Source: Allantophomopsis cytisporea
Lineage: Eukaryota > Ascomycota > Leotiomycetes > Phacidiales > Phacidiaceae
Assembly (NCBI GenBank): GCA_024752435.1
Contig: CP103030.1
Coordinates: 1,116,001-1,180,000, forward strand
Direction of reading: 5' to 3'
DNA: 64,000 nucleotides
Below the pieces are notes generated by a model. The model did not search any database. It was not told where the DNA came from and saw only the letters and a list, made by a program, of their open reading frames with translations. Every line of letters starts with the position of its first letter. Position 1 is the stretch's first letter. The translations under genes were made by a program, and so were the position numbers. Of this stretch, positions 39,075 to 48,524 are shown piece after piece.

Positions 39075-41954
39075 TCAATATTCGAAATCATCATCAACAG
39101 CTGGCCCCTTATTATTTGTCACACTTTCCTGGTTACGATACATCTCAGCGACCTGTCTGGACGAGGTCGCTTCGTCACACTTCTTGTCGTCTCTGATGCG
39201 AATGAATCTCGGGAATCGGAGACTGACACCTTTCTCACCACCACTTCCTCCTAGACCCTCCTTGATAGCTGCTTTGTATCGGGGGGAGAGAGTAAGATCG
39301 GCCGTCTTAACTTCCCACACTTGGCAAGGCTCGAACCAGACGTCGGGTTGATGTTGGCCACCAGAGGAATGGGAATAAAATGGCTTAGGTGCGGATATGA
39401 CATGAGGGGAAAGGTCTTCGTAAAGAGAGGCGAGCACTGCATCTGAGAAGCCAGTGCCGATGTTGCAGATGGTTTCGTAGGTCTCAGTGTTTGGATTATA
39501 ACAGGCGAGCATAAAGGCTCCATATACAGACGTTCGTTTGCCCTTTCCGTGGTAGGCCCCAATGACAACGAGGTCGAGAGAATCACCAATGCCAGAGAGA
39601 TAATCTTTCTTGATCTAGAGAATGTTAGATAGGTGATGAAGCCACACGTGTGAATGAAATTTACCTTAAGCCAGTTTCGAGAGCGCTTGCTGGGTTCGTA
39701 TCCGCTCTCTTTCCCGTCAAGCATTTTGACCATCAGCCCTTCACAAGATGCTTTTACACTCTCGTCCAGGAAGACTTGGATTTCGTCCAGCTCTTGTCCG
39801 TCCATGGAAGTAGCGAAGCCAAATTCTCCTTCAATTGGCTTCAAGGCGTTATATAGATGCTCTCTTCGTTCTCGCAGAGACTTCTCTACCAAAGCCTCGC
39901 CATTCAAAAAGAGCATGTCGAATGCGAAGACACAGACTTGGACCTTGATATCTTCGGACTTGACATCCTTCCTCTTTCTCGTCATGAGAGTTTGAAAAGG
40001 TAGTACTTTCTTCTCAACAAGATCCCAACCAACTGTCTCACAATCAAGCACAAAACTCTTCGTCTCAGGCTTGACCCAGGTTTGAAGTTTTTCGAGGATA
40101 TCAGGATACTTCTTAGAGAGATCTTCCGAGTTTCGGGAGAAGATTGCAGCTAGGCCACCGTTGGAGCTCTTGGCACCTGCTGGAACGCCTGTAGTGTACT
40201 GATGTGGAGAATCTTTTGCGACATAATGAATCTGAGCACGCTCGCCATCATATTTATACTCGCAGGTAAAAGTCTGATTTTCGAACCGATCAAGAACCTC
40301 AGTAATGGCCTTGGTAGGTTTGGCTAACATGGGCTTAAGTGGTACACCAGGCTGCAGTTTGCAATTTTCGCGTAGTTGGAAAATACCATGTTGAACCATT
40401 GCCGGGATAATAACATCATAACTAGGAAGTTCACTAGCCGAATATTAGTATCAAAATTGAGATTCTTAAACACAAGTTTAAACTTACCTATGCACTGTCT
40501 TCAGTATTTGTTCTCCTTCTGCAAGCTTTTCTGCGCTTGGTACCTTGCCCTTGCCGTTGGCTTCGAATTCATGATGAACCATAGCTTGAGACAGAGAGAC
40601 AAGTACTGTCTTTTCAGCAAGCCCAAGTCGGAGCTTGCCCTCCAAGAATCGTACAAGGAACTTCGCCTCACTTGCACCACCCTTGTCTTTGTTTATGTCA
40701 ACTTTACCAGCATTATGTCCATCAGCAGCTGCGAGAAGTTTCTTGATCAAATCGACTTTCTGTCCTTGAGCGCCACTACCTGATGTTGTAGCAATTTTCA
40801 AAAGACCACTATGAACACCTCTGACCGTCAATGGCTTTGGCTTGAACATAGTTGGCTGGTTTGATCTACTGTGAACAGCTACCAGACCAAGGTCGCCAAT
40901 CTTCTTCTGATCATCTTTGATAACCTGTAGACTCCGGCCCGTGGTCTCGCCAATTGCCTTCATGATGAGGGATTCTCCAATACCCAACTCAATTCCAGCA
41001 TAATCAGCGGCAAGTTTGTTGATCATCAACAAGACAGTAGGAAGCAGATCATCTGGCGTAAGACGGAGAACCTGTCGAAGAAACAACGAGCAATGAGCAG
41101 CGATAATGAGTCGTTTAGTCGTCATCTCAATCAATGAGAAGGTTGTACAAAGTGCCGCGTATGGTACAGGCGCTCCTGCTTCCCAATCCGGATATGGGTC
41201 TTTCCCAAGAGACTTCAATGTCGTCTGTACCTTTTCATGCGTTTTAACAGAGACTTCTGGCTTTCTGTCTTCCTCCTCTGCCTCCTCTACTTCTGATGTT
41301 GTTTCTTCAGCAGCTGAAGCACTGGATTTTGGTTCCTTATCCTGCTCGTCTTTCTTGACTTTCTTTGGAGATGGTGGTGATTTCTTTCGGGGAGATTTAG
41401 GTTCTGTTTTCGCCACAACTAGTTTCGTACTCGCTGGATCGATTTTATTGTTTCTCCTTGGACGTTTGGTGATAGGCTCATCATCATCATCATCTTCTTC
41501 TTTAACTTTGGGTTCCTTCTTCGGCTTTGGAGGTGATGCTACCTTTGCCTTGGGCTCAGATGATGTCGCACGAGAGCGTTTCTTCGCATCTGCATAAGAT
41601 ATAGTCAGTTTTGATTCTTACTTTCCATACCACTGAATGTTGACCTTTCCTATCTGGTGAAGATTTTGCAACCTCTTTCTCCTTAGTCTTCAATTCATTC
41701 TCAATTGGCTTTTCTTCATCATCTTTCATTTCTACATCCTCATCAACAGGCTCCTCTGCTTCGGGCTTCTCAGAGCTCTTCGACGAAAAAGAGAGTTTCG
41801 ATTGTCTTGGAGCGGGCGCTGTTCCATTCGGCTTACCGAAGAACTTGCTAAATAAATGTCAGTATTCTTATTACAAAGAATTTAGAGATTGGACGCACCC
41901 CAGCGTGGTCTGGGACGGCTTTACATACCCCAATGTAGCTTGTTTGGGAGCCAT
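39075..41954 (-). CDS. cdc9: ATP-dependent DNA ligase I
   Basis: Minus-strand exons are 41954-41929, 41847-41645, 41589-40488, 40433-39665 and 39614-39075 (879 aa). The extreme N-terminus spliced across intron 1 reads QATLGKFF (residues 5-12), a PCNA-interacting (PIP) box as in other replicative ligases. A long Lys/Glu/Ser/Pro-rich linker follows. The active-site motif KYDGER has nucleotidylated Lys504. Later come the GYEPSKRSRNWLK and YHGKGKR segments and the oligonucleotide-binding part with FPRFIRIRDDK near the end. It seals Okazaki fragments and repair nicks in the nucleus. Introns are about 50-81 nt. The second donor (GTCAAC) is weak but is the only one that keeps frame. It is divergent from the AspRS gene. 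Confidence 0.95.
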
Positions 41955-42421
41955 TGTCACGAAATGTCGAAGATGTATGAAAGTTCGAGAAATGCTCACA
42001 GCATTTTTCAAAATATATAACGAAGCCACAATTGGAAATGTTGTGGATGTCTGCCTAAAGCATGGATACAATTTTAAATCGAAGGCAGCGCTGAGGGGAA
42101 TTTGGGGAAATGACCGCAGAAGGTCCTGCAGCCTGCTTTAGTCGCGTCAAGCACATGAAGTCGCGTTCGGCGCCTTACAGGCGACAGACCGTGTTAATTG
42201 ACGTTTCGCTGCAAATGACGCTAAACCATTTATAAGCTTCAAGCATTTTCTGCCGTCGAGTCACTCGAGGCGGTGAAGGCGGTGAGTCAAGTTATTTATC
42301 GTGTAGATACATAGGGTCGTAGATAGCTTAAAAGTGACCCAGTGCCCCACCATATATTCCCGTTCAAATCAAATCAATTCCCTCGACATTTCAATCCGAA
42401 CTGAGGAGAGAAGATAACAAC
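41955..42421. promoter_or_regulatory. Divergent promoter of DNA ligase I and AspRS
   Basis: This 467-bp gap drives both genes. Reading toward the ligase, two copies of ACGCGAC (complement of 42141-42147 and 42160-42166) lie 19 bp apart, about 190-210 bp upstream of its ATG. They contain the ACGCG core bound by MBF-type G1/S regulators in other fungi. Function here is inference. Confidence 0.5.
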
Positions 42422-44208
42422 ATGGCCGCCCTTCAAGATCTCGCTGATCGCACTAAGCAGGACAAGATCTACGTCGATACTGATGTCGGTGTTGACGCTG
42501 AATCCGCAGACGGTTCCGAGAGCAAGCCATTCAAGAGTTTGGCATTCGCATACATCCAGAACGCCGACAGCCCAGAGAAGACATACCTCACACGTCAATC
42601 CACTACTGGACCAGTCGGTGAGGATGGTGATCCAAGCGAGCGCCTCCAATGGAAGGAACCTACTAAATCTGCTATCAAGAAGGCCCAAGGTGCGCTCGAT
42701 CAGCACAAGAAGAAGGTTTTGAAGCAGCAGCAGGCTGCCGCTGGCGAGGAGGCCAAAGAAAAGGCGCGCCTTCAGAACCTTGAAGATGCCAAGAAGATCG
42801 TTATCAAGGAGGATGAGTCCTTGCCAAAGGCTGTCAAGATCACAATTGGCAACAAGACGGTCGCAGAGGGTACAAGAGTAAAGGTTATGGGTCGCATTCA
42901 CAGACTTCGTGTCCAGAAGCAAGCTACATTCATCACCCTCATTGACGGTTATGGACATTTGCAGGCTGTGCTCCAGGGTGACCTGACTAAGACATATGAT
43001 GCGCTTGTCTTTGCTCAGGGTACTTCCCTTGCCCTCTACGGAGAGATTCGCAAGGTCCCAGAAGGTCAATCTGCTCCAGACAACCGTGAGCTTCACGTCG
43101 ATTACTTCAAGGTTATTGGTACTGCACCAACCGATAAGGATGCTATCACCAACAAGGTCTCATCCGAGCAGAACATGTGGGATGCACAGATGTTGGACAA
43201 CCGCCATCTTGTCCTCCGTGGAGATAACGCCTCCATGGTTATGAAGGTTCGCTCTGGTATCGAGTGGGCTTTCACCAAGGCGTACAAGGACTTGCAATTC
43301 GTCAAGGTCAGCCCTCCAGCATTGGTACAGAACCAGGTTGAGGGAGGCTCTACCCTTTTCGCTCTCAAGTACTACGACGAAGAGGCATACCTTACCCAAT
43401 CCTCCCAATTGTACCTCGAGACCGGCATCCAATCATTGGGCAACGTCTACTGTATTGAGAAGTCGTTCCGTGCCGAGAAGTCCTTGACCCGTCGTCACTT
43501 GGCTGAGTACACTCACGTCGAAGCTGAATTGGACTTCATCGATTTCGATGATCTCCTCGACCACATTGAGCACATGATCAGCACTGTCGTCAGCACTGTT
43601 CTCGCTGACCCAGTCCTTGCTGGCTACATCAAGGAACTTAACCCTAGCTTCCAGGCACCGAAGCTTCCATTCAAGCGCATGCGCTACTCCGATGCCATTG
43701 ACTGGCTCAACGCTCAGGACCCACCTATCCTTAACGAGGAGGGTCAACCACATACCTTCGGAGATGATATCGCCGAGGCTGCTGAGCGTCGCATGACCGA
43801 CATCATCAACTTGCCAATTCTCCTCACTCACTTCCCAGCCGAGATCAAGGCTTTCTACATGAAGAAGGACCCAGTCGACCCAAGATGTACCGAGAGTGTT
43901 GATGTTCTGATGCCAGGTGTTGGTGAGATTGTTGGTGGCAGTATGAGAATGGAAGGCTGGGAAGAGCTCATGGCCGCCTACAAGAGAGAGGGTCTGTCAC
44001 CAAAGGAATACTACTGGTACACTGATGCTCGCAAGTAAGTATTTCTGTAATCCGATTCAAAACCCAACTAACATTATCCAGGTACGGTACTTCCCCACAC
44101 GGTGGTTACGGACTTGGTCTTGAGCGATTCATTGCATGGCTCTGCAACCAACACTCGGTCAGAACTTGTGTGATGTATCCAAGATTTATGGGACGTTGCA
44201 AGCCTTAG
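42422..44208 (+). CDS. dps1: Cytosolic aspartyl-tRNA synthetase
   Basis: Exons are 42422-44034 and 44082-44208 (579 aa; yeast Dps1 is 557). An N-terminal extension carries a Lys/Ala/Gln-rich helix, typical of eukaryotic AspRS. It is followed by the anticodon-binding OB fold (about residues 150-240, from [13 protein letters not shown]). The class II catalytic core has motif 2, [19 protein letters not shown], and motif 3, [11 protein letters not shown], the latter restored by splicing. It charges tRNA-Asp with aspartate in the cytosol. Codon bias is strong, as expected of a highly expressed gene. A tRNA-Asp gene lies about 530 bp downstream on the same strand. Confidence 0.96.
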
Positions 44209-44737
44209 TTACATTGTCGGATTATTTTCGGAGTCGTTTCTGGGGAAGGAGCTTGTGAAGCGGTGTTGGGCCTGATATGGTTATGATTAGATGATGACTT
44301 GGCGCGATTATCGAGAAAGATAAAGACACCATTAGATGAACTGTTCTTCTTGGTGATACCCAATATGTGATGAATGAGAGATATCAAAGCTTTCACAACT
44401 AGATCCTGCTTACATGTTGATTTGAATGTAAAGACTACCGTATTAGCTTAGTGTGATTGGGAACTGATTACTGAGATGATCAATTACGTATTATCTGATC
44501 CCACCATAGCTCATGGTCACCACTAAACTCATTGACGAGATTTGTGAAAACGTAGACCTGGTATATGCACGGCCGTTCTAGGTCTCATAAGATCTAAATT
44601 CCTTGTCTCTCGCCTAACCAAATTTGCATGGTAGTTACTCATAACACTTTTTCCCTCTTTTTTTCAACCTGCTTTTCACCCCACAATTTCTCAACAGATT
44701 ACCAATCAAAATAGACAAGCAGAATCCAACAATCACA
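44209..44737. other. Intergenic region between AspRS and tRNA-Asp
   Basis: It contains the AspRS 3' UTR and the tRNA upstream flank. I see no other feature. Confidence 0.4.
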
Positions 44738-44819
44738 TCTTTGATGGTCTAACGGTCATGATTTCCGCTTGTCATTTGACAAAGCGCGGGAGACCGGGGT
44801 TCGACTCCCCGTCAGAGAG
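44738..44819 (+). tRNA. tRNA-Asp (anticodon GTC) with a 10-nt intron
   Basis: The 7-bp acceptor stem pairs TCTTTGA with TCAGAGA (one G-T pair), with discriminator G73. The T arm is CGGGG-TTCGACT-CCCCG. The anticodon arm pairs TCCGC with GCGGG around TT-GTC-A. A 10-nt intron (44775-44784, TTTGACAAAG) follows base 37, the canonical position, and its TGACAA can pair with the anticodon-loop TTGTCA as in typical pre-tRNA structures. Mature length is 72 nt. A-box (TGGTCTAACGG) and B-box (GGTTCGACTCC) promoters are present. AspRS identity elements G73, G34-U35-C36 and a G10-U25 pair are all there. One D-stem mismatch (T13-T22) is the only oddity. Confidence 0.88.
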
Positions 44820-44830
44820 ATTCAATTCCC

Positions 44831-44870
44831 TCTGAGTTCATTGACTCAGAATTTCTTTTTGCGCTTTTTT
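44831..44870 (+). terminator. Oligo-T Pol III terminators after tRNA-Asp
   Basis: Runs of five T (44856-44860) and six T (44865-44870) follow the tRNA. Just before them, TCTGAGT (44831-44837) and ACTCAGA (44844-44850) form a 7-bp hairpin, which is unusual but not needed for Pol III termination. Confidence 0.65.
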
Positions 44871-47020
44871 CTTCCTTTTCTCTCCTCTATTTGCATTTGG
44901 TGTATTTGTTAGTAGATGAGAGAGATTCCATTATTTTAATGTGTAGGTGTTAGAGCAATAATGTGTAATAGCAAGTGTTAGTGAAGATTTTTTTTCATAC
45001 GAGGAGTCAAGAGCATTGAGATCTGTCAGTCTTATGTCGACTGCGCATTATTCGCTTTATATGTTGTATCTATAATAGTATAGTAGTACAGTTCTATGCC
45101 ATCTAGCTCTACAATTAGGCAAAAACTCAAGTTAATGCCAAGTCAAATAATTGCAGTTGTAGTTTATTACTGTGATTTTACACACGTTAAGCACAAGTCT
45201 GCAAATTTCCCGACTCACAAAAGGATTCCAGATACACATCATAAACCAATGAATGTTCACTAGATAGGTGAATCGTTTTCAGAGTCATATGTGGTTGTAA
45301 AAATGTGCAAATACGGTTATGCTTCAATATATACATGAATATCTCTATAAATTAAACATTCCTTTACTAAAAGTCAACACGTTCAACCACTATGCTGCTA
45401 AAGCTCAATACCGTTATTGAAGCACAAACATATAGTTTCTGTATATACATTATCTACCGCGTCTAAGAAGCCGTGAATTTCTCAAGCAGATAAAAGAATC
45501 TCATCTCTTATGACGCTACCTTCAACAGTTATTCACTAGATATCCAATACCACAATCGGACAGCACCCCAAAGTCTACCAGAGAAGAGTGCTTTTCTCCA
45601 TCAAACCACAATACCAATCGTAACCACAACTCAGTAAGATCTATATTTACATCAATAAAACCTCATAGCTCAACATCAAGCTTTCGCCATTTCTCTCTAT
45701 CCACTCCCCCAACACCCACAGCGATCACAAACCGGTTACACTCAAAATCAAACTCAGTAACCGACTAACCCAATATTCAGCGACAATAAGATGCCCTAAT
45801 TACAAGTGACTCCGTAGTCTTAACCACATACTCTCCATCAGCCAAGATGACAAGCAGTCGGTATCAATTCTCGAGATCAGCATCCCACCTCCAAATCACC
45901 TTGAATCAATTACCACACCATACCACACCATCTGAATATTCGCCATCACCGTCCGCCGTCACCATCCCTCCACCCGCTCCAAATCCAGCAAACCCAGAAA
46001 ACCCAACATCACAACTTACCGCCAAAATATCAAGAGCAGATCCAGCCATAAAAGTTAAGCGGACATCTAACCGCGAGGACCCCTCAATACCCCTACCCTT
46101 AGAAACCAGAATACCCCCATCGAGTTGCGTTATAAATCCAGGAAGATAACAAGACCGAAGTCGTCCGGTGCTGAGAACATGAGCGGCAATTCAATGGTCC
46201 ATGTGAACAAAGGTGCAAGTATTTGAGATTGGTTATTTTGTAAAAGTTGCCAATAGCTTTTGAGACGGTGTGACTGAGGTAGTGTAAGGTTCTGGGTTGA
46301 TTAATTTGTAAATGTAGGAGTGAAGACCATGGTAAGAATACAGGACATGACTTACCTCCATAATATCATAAAGGTCTTACCCACCACCACTAAACATTAT
46401 GATCTTCAATCCCTATGAAGCAATTGGGAGCAAGCAACGAGAATCAGAAATCATAAGTCACATGACAACATATCACGAGCATCAAAGCAAATCAAGCAAA
46501 TCAAGCAAATTAAGCAAATCAAGCAATCAAGCAATCAAGCAAATTAGGCATGTGTAAAGGTCAAAATAATTAATTCAACCTAATCTCAGTAAGGATCGTG
46601 CAATCATTTCGTATACATCATCACTCATCCCAACCCTCAGTCCTCAAGCAGCAGTGTTCAAGAAGATGCACCACCACAAAGACATCGAAGTCGAAAGCAT
46701 AAGTGACTTTCACAGCCCTAGCCCAAACTCCAATCATGTTTTAAATCCATCGCATCGCATCGTAAAAAAAAAAGCAGGCAAAAAAGCCAAACGCCATATA
46801 GGCCGCAAAATATGAGCAAACAGGAGAATCGTAAAGGCTCAAACTCGCTCGAGGGGGTATTCCCAGTTTCCCATACATTATCAACATCCACCATTCCTTT
46901 TTATCAAACGTTGATTAGAAATTATCGTCGTCGTAATCATTCGACACGAATTCCCCAGTTTTTGTGTGAACTTTTTATATAGTACAGGCTGTCCTTGCTG
47001 GTAAGAACCTAGAGAGGTGC
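44871..47020. other. Intergenic region, AT-rich with nonamer array
   Basis: 2.1 kb with no convincing gene. A 100-codon ATG-initiated frame at 45847-46149 is Pro/Ser-rich and unsupported. The 3' end must contain the CFEM-gene 3' UTR. Confidence 0.4.
46485..46547. repeat. (AAGCAAATC)n array
   Basis: About six imperfect tandem copies of a 9-nt unit, some shortened to AAGCAATC. Confidence 0.85.
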
Positions 47021-48368
47021 TTACAAGAAGAAAGCAGCGAAGCCGGCGGCAACAACCATACCTGGCATAGCGGTCTGCATAGCCATGCCACCACCGGTAG
47101 AGGAGGATGAGGCAGCAGATCCGGCAGCTGAAGTAGCAGAGCCGAGAGCAGAGCTGGCAGAGGACTTGGCAGAGCTAAGAGCTGAGGATGCAGATCCAGC
47201 AGCGCTGGAAGCACCAGATGCGAGGGAAGAGGCTCCTGATCCAGCGGCACTGGTGGCTGAGCTTGCGCCAGCACCGACACCAGTGAAAATACCAGAGGCA
47301 TCACTGTAGATGGTGGTGGAAGAAGTAGTCGCGAAGGTAGAGGAGTCTGAGGTGATGGTGGAAACTACGTCGGAGGTGGTGATGGCAGTAGCATAGAGGG
47401 TAGAAGATCCGGTGGTAGATCCATCGCTGTTTGTGAGAGCCGAGGTGGTAATTGGGAGGAGACCATCGGAAGCAACAGCGGAAGAGGCACTAGATTCTGC
47501 AGAGGAAACAGCTGAAGAGGCGCTGGACTCAGCAGAAGAAGCAGCGGAAGAAGCAGATCCAACAGCAGAGGTAGCACTTCCACCGGCACCAGCTACAATA
47601 CCGGAAGCATCGCTGTAAATGGTGGTAGAAGCAGTGGTCTCAAAAGTCGAAGATCCAGAGGTGATAGTAGAGACGATATCAGAAGTGGTGATGGCAGTAG
47701 CGAAAAGAGTCTCAGAACCAGTAGTGGAACCTTCGCTGTTGGTGAGAGGGTTGGTAGTCAATGGGAGAAGGCCATTGGCAGCTCCAGCACCAGAGCCACT
47801 TGGAGAGGTGGTAGAAGTGACAGTCTCAGTGCCAGTGACCGAGGTGCTGGTGACAAGAGAGGTAGCGGTGGCAGTACCAGTGGAGGAGACAGCTAATTGT
47901 TGATGTCAGTATACACTACTTTAAAATGCGCGTCAAAAGCACGCTGTCGCGCTCAAACATGAGCAAAGACAAAAAGACAAAAAAAAAAAAAAAAAAAAAA
48001 GAACAAGCTTACAAGAACAGTAGCTGGCTCCGTATGCAATGACAGTGGAAGCAACATCGGTGCCGCAAGCTGCGTTGGAGCAATCGCGAATACCGTAGCC
48101 AAAGTCAGGGTTGGCGCAAAGGCAAGCCGCATCTGGAGTGGAGCATCCGAGAGCTGGGGAGAGCGCGAGCATGTTCTGAATGCATGTTTGCTGTAAACGA
48201 CGCGTTAGTTATGGTGTTCCTATCATCTGAATCCGTAGATTGGTCTTTTGGATTTAGGTTTTGTGCTCTGGAATGTGAATGACATACACCACATGATGGA
48301 AGGTCCGAAAGAACCTGGGCCATGGCGGCGGAAGCAGCCATGGTGACGAGAGTCATTGAGTACTTCAT
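47021..48368 (-). CDS. CFEM-domain GPI-anchored-type cell-wall protein
   Basis: Minus-strand exons are 48368-48288, 48190-48013 and 47892-47021 (376 aa). The signal peptide is MKYSMTLVTMAASAAMAQ. The CFEM domain follows (about 20-87) with all eight cysteines in the fungal pattern: SCG, TC, GC, the CLC pair after an Asp, DC, AC and YC. The rest is a Ser/Thr/Ala-rich stalk holding two ~65-residue near-identical units, each with LTNS[ED]GSTTGS and TTIYSDASGI. The end, GMVVAAGFAAFFL, is a hydrophobic GPI-attachment tail. CFEM proteins are fungus-specific surface proteins, some binding heme or acting in virulence or appressorium formation; the role here is unknown. Intron 2 (120 nt) has a 22-nt T tract (sense strand) just after the donor. 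Confidence 0.93.
47979..48000. repeat. 22-nt homopolymer A tract in intron 2 of the CFEM gene
   Basis: 22 consecutive A on the + strand, T in the sense of the CFEM gene. Confidence 0.9.
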
Positions 48369-48502
48369 CTTGAATGTTTGTTTGGGTGAGGATTGATGTA
48401 GGAGGCTGGTGATAATTTGTTGAAGTTGTTGGAGTTGATTATCGTGGTAGACGAGAGGAGGTATTAGTAGACGTAGTTATAGGATTGGCTGATGAAGACC
48501 GA

Positions 48503-48524
48503 GGATGGATGGATGGATGGATGG
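48503..48524. repeat. (ATGG)n microsatellite
   Basis: About five tandem tetramers upstream of the CFEM gene. Confidence 0.9.

Noticed and set aside
45847..46149. 100-codon ATG-initiated frame
   Set aside because: Pro/Ser/Thr-rich low complexity with no domain or signal peptide, in a region without other support. Too weak to call a gene.
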